Positions 34,231 to 46,984 of a DNA stretch of 64,000 nucleotides are shown here, in pieces. The DNA lies in contig CM070611.1 of NCBI GenBank assembly GCA_036346395.1, positions 23,384,473 through 23,448,472 on the forward strand, written 5' to 3'. The notes under the pieces are model-generated. The model was given only the letters and a program-made list of their open reading frames with translations, was not told the DNA's origin and did no database searches. The position numbers and the translations under genes are program-made. How positions within the stretch are numbered: the stretch's first letter is position 1; each line of letters begins with the position of its first letter. The stretch is from Hsuehochloa calcarea. Its lineage: Eukaryota; Streptophyta; Magnoliopsida; Poales; Poaceae.

Positions 34231-36798
34231 AACCTCCCCCCCTTAAACGAATCTCGACCCCGAGATTCTGGTTAGCTAGAGAAAAGGCTGGGGAACTCGG
34301 CTTTAAAATCTTCTTCACGTTCCCACGTTGCTTCTCCTTCGAGTGGTTACTCCATTGACTTTGCGTAAACGAACGGTCTTGCTTCTCGTGCGGCGCTCTG
34401 CGATATCCAAAATCCTGATAGGCTGTTCTTTGTACGTGAGATCTTCTTTCAGTTCAATTGACTCCAACGGGGTTTGCTCTTCTGGCACACGAAGACACTT
34501 CTTCAGTTGAGAGACATGAAAGACATTATGCACTCCTGCTAACGACTGCGGTAGCTCCAACTGGTACGCAACCTCTCCTCGGTGTTCCAAAATCTTGAAT
34601 GGACCCACATACCTCGGGGCAAGCTTCCCTTTGGTGTGGAATCTCTTAACACCTCTGAGCGGAGTAACTCGAAGATACACAAAATCCTCCGGTTCAAAGC
34701 TGAGGTCACGACGACGATTATCGGCATAACTCTTTTGCCTGGACTGGGCTATCTTTAACCTCTCTCTGATCATAGCAACTTGTTCTTCGGCTTCCTGAAT
34801 AATATCTTGTCCGAACACTACACGTTCAGCTGTCTCTGACCAATTTAATGGAGTTTTGCAGGCACGACCATACAAAGCTTCAAATGGTGACATCCGCAAA
34901 CCGCTTGATAATCGTTGTTGTACGAGAATTCGCATACGGTAAACTCTTATCCCAATCGTAGCATTTGCTAAGGCACGTGCTCTCAACATATCTTCTAATA
35001 TCCGTTGACTCGCTCACCTGGCCCATCCGTCTCGTGGATGATAAGCGATTAAAATTCGTGATGAGTCCCTGTGGCTTCATGTAAACTCGCTGTAAACGAG
35101 AGGTGAACTGAGATCCTCGATCTAACACTATCCTCTTAGGCACACCATGCAGACTGACTATTTTTGACATATACAACTCTGCAAGGCGATCTCCTGAGTA
35201 AGTGGTTTTGACTGGCAAGAAATGGGTAACCTTAGTCAAACGATCCACTATTACCCAAATCGAATCATAACCTGATTGAGTCTTGGGTAAACCGGTAATA
35301 AAATCCATACCGATCTCTTCCCACTTCCATTCCGGTATCTTCACGGTTGTAGCAAACCCGCTTTGGTCTCGATGCTCGCTTTACTTTCTCGACATACGCC
35401 GATAAGGCAACGAACTCGCGACGCCTCGCTTAAGTTTGGCCACCAAAACTTATTCTTAACATCCCGATACATCTTAGTACTTCCAGTGGTGAATCGAATA
35501 CTTTGAGTCATGGGCTTCCTTCAAAATCACCGCCTCAATCCATCAATATCCGTACACATATACGTCCATTGATCCACAATATATCCTGATCATCCACGGT
35601 GAAGTCTTTAAGTTTTCCTTCTGCCATCCTCTTCTTGAGGTCGGCAAACTCAGAATCCTTGGGTTGCGCTTCACGAACTGCTTCTCCGCAGTAGACCTGT
35701 ATTTCCAGATCGACCACAAATCCTTCGTAAACAAGTTCTAGCTTTAGCTTCGGAATTCCTCCCAAGTTCTCAACACAACTCTTTACTTCCAAAGCATTGC
35801 GGAGCTCTTACGACTTAGTGCATCTCAGAATTACATTGGCCTTACCAGATGGTAATGGATTCCCACATTATAATCCTTTATTAATTCCACCATCTTCTCT
35901 GCCTCATGTTCAAATCGATCGAGTGAATATGTACTTCGTGCTCTTATGATCCGTAGACTTCACAACGATTCCGATGAGATAATGACGCTAAATCTTCAAA
36001 GCATGCACTACGGCACTAGTTCCAAATCATGGGTAGGATAATTCTCTTCATGAGGCCTTAATTGCCTTGACGCATAAGCGTGACTCTTCCTTCTTGCATA
36101 AGGACACATCCTAATCCTTGACGTGAGGCGCCACAATAGATATCAAAATCCTTCGATGTCCCAAAAACTAGCATCGGGTCAAGTCAAACGCTTCTTCAAT
36201 TCTTGAAAACTTTCCTCACAAGTCGGGTCCAAATGAATTTCTTCTCTTTCTTCAACAATTGCGTAAGAGGCTTAGCAATCGTTGAGAATCCTTCAATGAA
36301 ACGACGATAGTATCCCCGCCATTCCCAAGAAACTACGAATTTGAGTAACCGCCTTGGGCCGCTCCCAATTCATTACACTTTAACCTTCCGGTCAATCGCT
36401 ACTCCTTCTACCGCCATCACATGACCGAGGAAATCAACTTTCTTCTTCCGTAAGTCACACTTGCTCAACTTGGCATACAACCGATGTTCTCTCGAGCTTC
36501 TCTTGGATTAATCTCAAATGTTCTGCATGCTCTTCTTCTGACCTTGAGTATACCAGAATATCATCAATGAATACTACTACGAACTTATCCAAATATTCCA
36601 TGAATACTTTGTTCATCATGCTCATGAAATAGGCAGGGGCATTAGTCAGACCAAACGACATGACTAAAAACTCATAATGTCCATACCGGGTTGAGAAAGC
36701 GGTCTTTGGTACATCCTTAGGACAAATCTTCAACTGATGGTAACCTGATCGCAGATCGATCTTGGAGAATACTCCGGCTCCTTTCATTCGATCGAACA
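34231..36798 (-). pseudogene. E1 pol (RT, RNase H, integrase, chromodomain-like), truncated
   Basis: Minus-strand Gypsy-order pol. The RT has KIDLRSGYHQLKI, TAFSTRYGHYEFLVMSFG, then NAPAYFMSMMN and VVFIDDILVYS (36790-36470). A degraded RNase H lies around 36300-35800. The integrase (35344-34880) has WEEIGMDFITGLP, then IWVIVDRLTKVTHFLPV and HGVPKRIVLDRGSQFTSR. The C-terminal part (34989-34315) has YVGPFKILEHRGEVAYQLEL, then HNVFHVSQLKKCLRVP and IRILDIAERRTRSKTVRL, the segment entering a chromovirus chromodomain. The polypurine tract AAGGGGGGGAGG precedes the LTR. Gag, protease and the first RT residues lie beyond E2, outside the window. Frameshifts separate the blocks. Confidence 0.88.
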
Positions 36799-39700
36799 TG
36801 TGAGACCCCGGTTTATCTGGCTTGTAATGCTTAACCATCCATTCGGTCCTAGCATCACAAAGCAGATAATCCGAGACTCGAGACATGTATACTTCCCAGA
36901 AATGCAGTATACACACCTCATCACAAAATTTATGTATCAATTCCATTCAGCCACATAGAACCAAACACGTAATGTAATGTATATTAATAATATTAAACCG
37001 AGTCATTACAAAAGAGAGGCCAACCGGCCAACAATAAAAGAGACAATAATAATTAAACAGCGGAAGCAAAAGTGCCATAAGATAGCTACAACGAAAGAGC
37101 CAATCAGTGTGCCTTTAACCCACAAGGCAACCGACCGACCGCCAAGCTAGTCGCCAAACCCGAAGCACATCTCACGTAAGTGAGGCCCTTGGGGCTCACC
37201 TTCTTCCCCGCAAACAAAAGCAATGCAAAAAAGCCGGTGAGTACTTTGAATGTACTGCAAGACTTACAGATGGTGTAACAAACCTGTACATATGCTACAT
37301 GCAAGCTCATAGAAGTGGAGGTCAGATGTTTTGGTTTTAGCATAAAGCAATTTTCCATTTGCAATAATGTAATAGATTGAAGGCAATGTTATTCAAATCG
37401 GTTTTTAACGATCAAATAATCGCAAAAGACAACAATATAACAAGAGATAGGAACAACAACAATCCGAAGTGACCACGACCGCTGGTCACCACAACAATAG
37501 CATGAATTACCCATTCACACCACCCATGTCAAATTTTAGTTTAAAAGGTTGAAGTCTAACTCTTGCAAAACCTAACCAAGCGTGTCCATAACCTAGGACG
37601 AGGCTATTCAATAGTTTTATCCTCGCAGGTGTACCAATTTCCCACACGCCTGCATCGCCTTTTGCCAAGCTATTAAGTACACTTCAAGGTATGCCTGCAG
37701 ACGGCTAAGTCTTACGAGACGCTTCCAATATTGTGAATTATTCACGAGCCGCCTGTATGGATAGAAACCCATACGCTGTGTCTGAGTCATCGTAAAGCCT
37801 CGGTCAACTACCCTTCCCTGTAAAGCCTTGACAACTACGACGCCCTCGAGGTGGAGAGCCTACCCTAATCTCCACCACCGCACACCCACACAAGAACACC
37901 ACCACATATCATGTTTCACACAACACACACAACCCCTCCCGCGACTGAGATAACCCACGCCAAAGTACTAAGTCAAGAGAGGTCCCATATCCTCTCAAGT
38001 GGTTAGTACGCAAAAATGCTTGGAGAGTGTGACACAAGATGTTCGGTCCTTGTTGACTTAGGCAAGACATCCACAAACCCAATAACCCACCATCCGACCA
38101 CTTGCCCAAGTCCAAATCAGTTTTCATTTTCAGATTTTGACTTTACAAAATAACAAAGCACAAGTGCCGGTCAGATCGACATAATACTTAAATGTGTGAT
38201 CAAGATCATCGACTAAAATCGATGGTCGCCAAAGACTACCGAACTAAGCATTTCTAAGCAATTTCAATTCAGATTCTACTAAATGACAAGAGCTCATCCA
38301 TCGAACTCAAATCATAGCAAATAACCTAGGCTCATGGTAGTAGAGAATACACAAGTCCTACCTGTTATGCAACTATAGGATACTAACCATAATTTAACAA
38401 CAAAATAGCAATGCATACATACAAGTTAAAATCAATATATTAGACTTGAAAATAATGGGATTGACATGATCAAACCGCTTGCTCGCTTGTCAGGGTCAAG
38501 ATGTTGTCGGGATCAACAATATTGTCGATGTGCTCTTCTGTCCTAACGAGAAAGCTTAAAAGCAATCGATAAGAACGAATAAAATGCAAGGACTCAACAA
38601 AGAAACTTTTTCCAAAAATTCAAAATCTTACCAAGCAAGACATCGATGATAAAGAATTTAGCAACAAGAACCAATTGATTTGGATTCTTAATGCCAAAAC
38701 TACGATCGAAAGAAGGTCTTACGACCGTAGTGGTCGTAAAGAAACCTACGACTATGACGAGTCGTAGCAAGTCTTACGACTAAGTTCCATCGTGGAAGAA
38801 CTTACGACCGCTTAAGGGTCGAGAAGAACTTACGACTAGGTACAAGTCGTAATGGAACTCACGACTAGGTACTAGTCGTAGAAGGACTCATGCCCCCGCA
38901 TAGTCGTAATAAGACCTACGACCATTTATACATCGTAGTAGAGCTTACGACTAAGTTAGGTAACTGGTCGGAACCACCACTAGGTAACGCCTCCCGCACG
39001 CTTTGCCAGTGGCTCGGCGGCGATCTCCGACCACACCGGCGCCAGCCAAGGGCGGGGATGAGTGTCCCAAAAGTTGAAGGGTTCGACCGGCGCCAAGATC
39101 TGCCTGAGTACACGGCACGGTGGTACGACCACGGAGTGCGGCCGAGAAGGTATGGCTCGGGAGGACTCCCGAACGAACAATACCAAAAGAAAAACGAAAA
39201 CACGCCTGAGCTCCTACAGGGCAATACGGACTTACTTGAGCCGAAGAACGACCAGAGACCCACGGAGTGGCTCCGACGACGAGTATCCGAACGGCGGTGG
39301 TAAGGTTCTCGCTAGGCCACAGCGACCTGGGCACAGAGAGAACCAAACCGCGTGAGAGTTAAGCTCCAAAGAGTAAAGGGGGAGCAGAGGGGGCGAAGAC
39401 TTGAAGAAGAAAACCTCACGCACCGCCTCCACCAAGCTCCACACTCAACAATGCTCTGGCCGAAGAGAGTGCGAGGGACCGCAGCCAAGCAAGAGGGTGA
39501 GTGCTAGCCGGAGTTGCGTATGCTAAAGGAAGCTAAGGGTGAAGCAATGGGGTTTAAATAGAGCAATGACAGAGAGCAACGGCCGGGTTTTTCCAGTCGG
39601 GTCAACACTGCCATGAGAGCACTTGAGAGCGATGGGAGCAGTTGAGTCATGGCCCTCTGAGAGATGAGCGCGACAGGCATTTAATGCGCCGTCGAGCTAG

Positions 39701-40479
39701 CCGCTTAAAGGTGGACATAGAGTGGATCGCACGCCACCTTTTCTCCTCGCGCACGCCATGGCGAGCTCACACGCACGACAGAGGAACGAGACGACTCGTT
39801 GGTCGTCGGATTGAAATCGAACGGCTGAGCTAGATCGAGCGGATTGAACCGATCCCATTGTTCCACTGGTCGAAGACCGTTCGATACCGATCCAACGGCC
39901 ACGACCTCGGGCGCCCGAACGACCGAAGTTGGCACAAATAGTGGATCGACCGAGTCAGTGGCTCGAGCCCGAGTCCGATTCGAACTCATTTAACAAAGGC
40001 AAACCAGCTTAGGGTTTGGATTTGAATAATCGATTTTTGAGGAATTATTTAAGGTAGCAAGCAAGCTCCAAAATTATGAAATTTTAACTGGAGTTTGCAG
40101 ACGACCGGAGGAACCTCATATGAAATTTCTAGAGATTCTAATGTACTGAATTTTCCTCCAGAAATTCGAAGAGGGGAAGCTAGGGTTTGACCAAGCTTTG
40201 ACTCGCCTCCAAGAATCATCAAATAATTTCTAAAAGTCATGAGATAATTCAGAGGTGTTGCCAAGCCTCCCTAGAACTCGGAGAAATATCTCCAAGGGTT
40301 TGGCACAAGGTCTATGACAAGGAGGTTCTTGATTAGCGCCGAATGAGGATTTGAATTTGATCTTCCACAATTCTTTTAAAAGAATTACAAAATGACCAGG
40401 GTTTCAAGATGCAAGAAAAGTTTTAATTCCTCCCGATCTTCTTACACTTGAAACTCAATTCCAGATTTGGGATGTTACA
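36799..40479 (-). repeat. E2 Gypsy 3' LTR (3681 bp)
   Basis: On the minus strand it runs from TGTAACATCCC at 40479 to GGGGTCTCACA at 36799 and inserts in E1's RT. GAACA (36794-36798) is the predicted target duplication. Minus-strand TATA box CTATTTAAA at 39553-39561. AACGG sites lie upstream at about 39815 and 39893. The hairpin array at 38718-38965 lies 590-840 bp downstream of the TATA box, in the presumed transcribed leader. The other E2 LTR starts at 61218 and is nearly identical by eye. Confidence 0.88.
38718..38965 (-). repeat. Nine-unit tandem hairpin array in the E2 3' LTR
   Basis: Contiguous imperfect units of about 28 bp, each opening TTACGAC and most closing GTCGTA, for example TTACGACCGTAGTGGTCGTA. 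The arms of one unit are complementary, so each can form a short hairpin. Units differ by several bases, and unit 7 has lost its first arm. The same array, in the same unit order, is in the other E2 LTR at 63128-63370. It is absent from the E3 LTRs. Confidence 0.88.
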
Positions 40480-42886
40480 AAACCTCCCCTTACAAAAATC
40501 TGCTCTGAGATTTGGCTCACTCGAAAAGAAAGATGGATAGTCCGCACGAGACAATCTTCCTTTCCCAAGTAGCCTCATCCTCGTAATGGTTCGACCACCG
40601 AACTTTAAGGAATCTAATGGCTCTATTCCTTGTTCTTCGCTCACCATCGAGTATGCGAACAGGGTGCTCGCGATAGGTCAAATCTTCTTGACATCGAGAG
40701 TTTCCAACGGAGCTTCCTCTGTTGGAACACGGAGGCACTTCTTTAATTGGGACACATGGAACACATCATGTATCCCTCGAGTGCACCGGCAATTCCAACT
40801 TATAGGCAACAGCCCTTTCTTCTCGATAACACTGAAGGACCGACATATCGAGGAGCTAACTTGCCCTTGACGCTTAAACGCCGATGGCCCTCAAAGGAGA
40901 GACCTTGAGATAAACAAAGTCATTGGGCTCAAAGCTCAACTCGCGACGACGGTGATCCGTGATAGCTCTTTTGCTCGGATTGAGCCGTGCGTAAACGATC
41001 ACGAATAAGCCGGATTTGACTCTCGGCCTCATTGATCGAGTCCAGCCAAAGAAAGGTCTTTCACGGTCTCGCACTAATTCAATGGGGTTCGTGACTTTCT
41101 CCCGTGATAAGGCCTCAAAAGGTGACATGCCGAGACTAGCTTGAAAACCGTTGTTGTAGGAAAATCCCTGCAAATGGCAAGCACTTCTCCCATTCTTTCC
41201 ATAGAGAGGACACAAGCACGAAGCATATCTTCCAACACTTGGTTGACCTTTCGGTCCGACCATCGCTTTGGGGTGATATGCGGTGCTAAATGTGAGGCGG
41301 TTCCCATAGCCTCTTGCAAGAACTTCCAAACCTCGCGGTGAAAAGTGCATCATGATCCAAACGATCGCCTTCTGTACACCATGCAAGGCATCGACGCGGG
41401 AGACATAGAGGTCCGCGAGTAGACTCACACCGAGGTTCGTCCGCATCGCGTAAAATGGGCTACCTTCGCCAATCGATCGATGACAACCCGATGGAATCCT
41501 TGCCCTTGGATGTTCGGGCGTAACGGTGATAAAATCCATCCCGATGGAATCCTACTTCCATTCGTGAATAGGCAAAGGTCAGCGATCCCGCCGACGCCGA
41601 TGTTCGGCCTTGACACGACGACACACGCCGCACTCTAAGAATGAACTTGGCAATCTCCCTCTTCATTCGGGTCCACCAAAATCTCTGACGGAGATCTTGA
41701 TACATCTTTGTGGCCCCGGGATGAATAGACAAAGGCGAATCATGGGCTTCACGGAGAATCAAATTCCGCAATTCCATATTCTTCGGAACCACAAGGCGTT
41801 GCCCGAACCTTACAACACCATGCTCATCCTCGAGAAGCACTTGGTCGCTCCGTTCTTGACATTTTCCTTTATGCGGCTCACCCCAGCATCCGATTGCTGA
41901 GCGACCTTAATCCGATCCACCAAGGTTGGTTGCACAACCAAGGAAGCGAAGGAAACCATGCTCAACCAAACCTAAGTTGAGACGCTGGAATTCCTTCAGG
42001 AGGGTGGGCTAACGCCCCTGGAGCAACAAGGCATTGCAATGCGCTTTGCGACTAAGCGCATCGGCAACGACATTAGCCTTGCCCGATGGTAGTGAATACC
42101 CATGTCATAATCCTTGATCAACTCCAACCATCTCTTTGCCCGAGGTCCAGATCTGGTTGGGTGAACAAATACCTTAGGCTTTTGTGATCCGAATACACTT
42201 CACAACGACACGATTAGGTAATGTCGCCAAATCTTAAGTGCATGAATCACGGCAGCCAATTCCAAGTCATGGGTAGGATAGTTGAGTTCATGAGGTCTCA
42301 ATTGCCTTGATGCATAGGCTACTACCTTGCCTTCTTGCATAAGGACACAACCGAGCCCTCGACGAGAAGCATCGCAAAAGATATCGAAGCTCCGCGAATA
42401 TCGGGAAGAACGAGGACGGAGCGGTGGTCAAACGCTTCTTAAGTACTTGGAAACTTTCCTCACAAGCATCGGACCACAAGAACTTCTTGTCCTTCTTAAG
42501 CAACTCCGTCATCGGCCATGATCTTGGAGAAGTTCTCGATAAAACGGCGATAATATCCTCGCTAAACCAAGAAAACTCCGCGCTTCGTTATCGGTAGGTC
42601 AACCCACGAAAGAACGTCGCCGACCTTGCTAGGGTCAATCTGCCACGCCTCCCGCTAAAGAATATGACCCAAGAAGGCCACTTCCTTCAACCAGAACGCG
42701 CACTTGCTGAACTTTGGATACAGCTGATGCTCACGAAGCTTGCCTAACACAAGCCTCAGATGCTTATCGTGTTGCTCATCATCCTTGGAATAGATGAGAA
42801 TATCATCGATGAAGACCACGACAAACTTATCCAAATAATCCATGAATACCGAATTCATGAGGTTCATGAACAAGGCGGGAGCATTG
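40480..42886 (-). pseudogene. E2 pol, C-terminal part (RT fragment to chromodomain)
   Basis: Minus strand. The RT part (42886-42655) has NAPALFMNLMNSVFMDYLDK, then FVVVFIDDILIYSKDDEQHD; it is cut immediately before NAPALF by the E3 LTR. RNase H connection KKFLWSDACEESFQVLKKRL at about 42490-42430. The integrase zinc-binding region (REAHDSPLSIHPGATKMYQD, then QRFWWTRMKREIAKF) lies at about 41760-41640, and the integrase core at 41539-40874. The chromodomain (about 40690-40560) has VRILDGERRTRNRAIRFLKV, then RWSNHYEDEATWE, better preserved than in E1 or E3. Polypurine tract AAGGGGAGG before the LTR. Multiple frameshifts. Confidence 0.87.
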
Positions 42887-43865
42887 TGTAACATCCCAAA
42901 TATGGGTTTGTGTTTCAAATGTAAGAAAATCAGAAGAAATTAAAACTTTTCTTGCATCTTGAAGACTTGGCTATTTTGGTAATTCTTTTCAAAAGAATTA
43001 TGGAAAATCCAATTTAAATTCTCTTTTGACTCTAATCAAAAACCCTCCTTGGCAAAGGTCTTTTGCCAAACCCTTGGAAATCTTTTCCCTGAGTTCTTGG
43101 GAGGCTTGGCAACACCTCTGAATTATCTCATGATTTTTAGAAATTATTTGATAATTTTTGGAGGCAAGTCAAACTGGTCAAACCCTATTTTCCTCTCTTC
43201 TGGAATTTCTGGAGAATATTTCAGTGCATAAAAATCTCTGAAAATTTTATGGAAGGTTCCTCCTGCTGTCAGCAAGCTCCAGTTAAAATTTCATAAATTT
43301 TGGAGTTTGTTTGCTACCTCAAATAATTCCTCCAAAAATCAGATGTCTAAAATTCAAATTCTAGCTGGTTTGCACTGCTCCTCTGTTCGAACCAGTGCTC
43401 GGGCTCGAGCCATCGGACTCGGTCCAATCAACTAATCGCACCGGCGTGGTCGATCGGGTGTGCGGTCGTGAGCCGTTGGATCGCATCGAACGGCCCTCGA
43501 CCGCTTGAACGATGGAATCGTTTAATCCACCCGATCCAACTCACCGTTGATCAACATCGAACGGTCTTCACCGGTTGAACGACGGAACCGCTGTAATCCA
43601 TTCGATCTAACTCACCTTTCGATTTCCATCCGACGATCGACGAGTCGCCTCCTTCCTCCGCTCGGCGTGGCGGCAGCCATGGCGTCTTGCAGGAGAAAAG
43701 CCGCAGGCGTCGGCCCAATCCACGGCCGCTTTTAAACGGCTATCTCAAGCATTTAATGCCCGCTGTGCTCCTCCTCGACGCCCACTCTCCAACCGCCTCC
43801 GCCGCCTCTCGCTCTAAATGGCCAGGTTGACCCGAGCGGATATCGCTTTGCTCTCGCCATGCCCG

Positions 43866-43874
43866 CTATTTAAG
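43866..43874 (+). promoter_or_regulatory. E3 LTR TATA box
   Basis: CTATTTAAG, about 980 bp into the LTR. The same sequence is in LTR 2 at about 53180 and a close version is in E2 on the minus strand. Confidence 0.65.
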
Positions 43875-44537
43875 CTCCTTTGCTTCTCCCTTAGCTTCCT
43901 TTAGCAACTCCGCAGCTCTAGCTAACACTCACAAGCTCACTGAGCCACAGATTCTCTGAAGCTCTCGGCGCCATTGACGGTTTTGGAGCTTGGTGAAGTC
44001 GGTGCAATGGGGTTTTCTTCCTCGAGTCTTTGCTCCTCTCTGCTCTCCTCTACTCATCGACGCTTAACCTCACTCAATTCGGTTCAATTTGTCCAGGACG
44101 AGTCAATTCGATTTCCCTTTCGCCGAAATCGCCATTCTTCTTCGCCCGAGCAGCTTCGACTCTTCTCGGTGCATCCTTTGCGCCTGTGTAACCCTCTTTA
44201 GTCCCTAGTGGCTCGGCACCGCTCCTTGGACCGCAATGAGCCGCTTGCATTTTTCGCTGTCACTTTGCGGTCACCTCGGTTCTTCTCCGCTTGCGTTCTG
44301 CTCGACCACCTCACCAACGCCATTGGTACCCTTAGGTGCGCAATGATGTTTGGGACCCATTTTGGGCACTTGCTCGCACCGCCGCGCCGAGAGCCGCGGC
44401 GCGAGCCGTTCTTCCCGTCGCTTTTGCGGACGAAAACAGACGATGGTTTGAACGTGAGTCGATGCGAACCGCCGATCCTTAGATCTACGCCCACGTTCAT
44501 GGGAAAAATTTGAATTCGCCGCGCGTCTCTGGCCTCA

Positions 44538-44813
44538 GGACCGTTGGATCTAAGATCAATGGTCCCGATGCGAGTCGGTCATGAGCATTGATCCCAGATC
44601 CACGGCTCGCGTCGCGTGAACGCTCGAACCGCCAACGCCCCATCTCGTGGACCGTTGGATCCAGATCCAACGGCGACGACCATGTCCCGACGCTCGCTCG
44701 ACCAAAGTGGTCGTGGGACCGTTGGACCTTGATCCAACGGTTAACGACCGAGGTTTCGCGGCGCAAGGCCACGCTGTTGTTCGCGAACGCGGACCGTCGG
44801 ATCCAAGATCGAC
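44538..44813 (+). repeat. Palindrome series in the E3 leader
   Basis: Four or five spaced hairpins. CCGTTGGATC-CA-GATCCAACGG (44652-44673) is a perfect 10-bp inverted repeat. CCGTTGGA...TCCAACGG lies at 44719-44740. Weaker units start at 44540 and 44795. The equivalent series in LTR 2 is at 53848-54128. The position, about 670-950 bp after the TATA box, matches that of the TACGAC array in E2. Confidence 0.8.
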
Positions 44814-46984
44814 GCCTCGCTCGCCACGCCATTTCTAAATTCGATTTTCCCAAGTGATTTATTTATCAACCAAAAATGTGATAACTTGTAAAATGCATAA
44901 CTAATTCATTTCAAATCCTTTTCGGTGATTCAAATTTTGTTGGTTATGTTTTTAACTAGACTTTAATTTAAAAATGTTTCCAAACTCAGTATAGCTCCAG
45001 AAATTTTTACTAATGAATAGTAGCATTTTTGATTTATAAAAGCTGAGCAAAATTGTTTTGGTCATATCTTTGGCATTAAGAATCCAAATCAATTGGTTCT
45101 TGTTGCTAAATTCTTTATAAATCATCATCTTGCTACTGTAAAGTTTTGAAATTTTTGGAGAATGTTTACTATTGGGTCTTTGCTTTTTTCGTTCTTATCG
45201 GTTGCTTTTTGCTTTCTCGTTAGGATCCAAGAGCACGTTGATAATCTTGTTGATCCACAAAGAACACCTTGACCCACGCAAGCGTGCAAGATATTTGATC
45301 ATAAATGTCCCATTACTTTCAAAGTCTAATATCTTGTTTACAAATTATATGTATGCATTGCTTTTGTGTCCAATTATTTTTGCCCTGCTTAGAGGTAGCT
45401 ATTCCTAATGCATTGTTGCCATTAAAATGTTATCCCTCGCCACAACCATAAGTTATTATCATCGCTGTGAATTAGAGCCCGTGATTTAATTATGCTCTTT
45501 TACTGCCTTTATGATGTCATGCTTAGAAATGCTTAGCTACCGTAGAATTGGGCGGTTATCGACTTAGTCGATGACCTTGATCACACAAATCATTTTGTTT
45601 ATTTTTGGTTCAGACCTTATGCTTTTGTTTGTAAAACCGAAAATGAGACAAAATGATTTGACTTGGGCACAATGGCATGTTGGTGTGATTGTTGGGTGTG
45701 ACAAGGAAAGGTGCCTGTGTCCCTAAGGACCGAAAATGTTGCTTGCGCCATTGATCCAAGCACTTTTGTGTACTAACCACATGAGGGTTATATGGGACCC
45801 TCTTGACCTAGTACTTTGGCGTGGGTTATCTCCGAGTCGCAGGAGGGGGTTGTGTGTGTGTGTGAAACATGATATGTGTTCTGTGTTCTTGTGTTGGGTG
45901 TGCGGTGGGGAGATTCCTGTAGGCTCTCCACCTCGAGGAGCGTCGTAGTTGTCCAAGGCTTTACCCGAAGGGTAGTTGACCAAGGCTTTACGATGACTCG
46001 ACACAACGTATGGGTTTCTATCCATACTGGTGCTCGTGAATAATTCACAATATTGGAAATGTCTCAGAGGACTTAGCCGCATGCCAGCATACCTAAGGAA
46101 GTGTGCTTAATAGCTTGGCAAAAGGCGGTCCGACATGTGGGTAAGTTGGTACACCTCGCAGGATAAAACTATTCAATAGCCTCGCCCTAGGTTATGGACA
46201 CGCTTGGGGATTTCCAAGATCTAGACTTCAACAACTGCTTTTGTTTTAAAATTAAAACTTGATATGGTTGGCATGAATGGGTAATTCATGCTATTGTGGT
46301 GACTAATGGTCTAGTCACTTCCAGATCTGCTTTTATCGTTGTTGATACTTGATTACTACTGCTTTTATCAAATAAAATCAGATTGCAAAATTGCTTTCAA
46401 TCTATTACATTATTGCAAATAAAACTTGCTTTATGCTTAAAAATTTGAGTCCTAACTCGCTCCACTTAATTAAGCTTGCATATAGTTATTGTGTAGATCT
46501 GTTATCATTCTTGTATATCTTAAGTAGTACATTCAAAGTACTCACCCGACTTTTTTGTCGGGTCGCTTTTGTTTGCAGAGGAAGAAGGTGAGCCCCAAGG
46601 GCCTCACTTTTGTGAGATGTGCCGTGGTTTCGACGACTAGCTTGGCGGTCCTGGCTCGGTTGCCTTGTGGGTTAAAGGCACACCGATTGGCTCTTTTGGT
46701 TTATGGCCATCTTATGGCACTTTTGCTTCACTGTTATATTTCTTTATGTATGATGTCATTTGGCCGTTGGCCTCTCTTTTGTAATAACTATCCTTTATGT
46801 ATGTCATCTTCGTTGTTGTTTTTGCTTGGTTCTATGTGAATGAATGGAATTGATGCATGAGCTTTGTAAAGAGGTGTGTATATCGACTGGAAGTATACAT
46901 GTCTCGAGTCTCGGATTATCCGATTTGTGATGCTAGGACCAAGTGGATGGTTAAGATTACAAGTTTGATAAACCGGGTCTCACA

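Larger units (their letters stand above)
42887..46984 (+). repeat. E3 LTR 1 (4098 bp)
   Basis: Begins TGTAACATCCCAAATATGG and ends GGGTCTCACA. TATA box CTATTTAAG at 43866. AACGG sites upstream (about 43471, 43484, 43560). A palindrome series lies downstream (44538-44813). Confidence 0.9.

Noticed and set aside
38718..38965. CRISPR-like repeat array
   Set aside because: Units are contiguous diverged hairpins without unique spacers, in a plant LTR retrotransposon.
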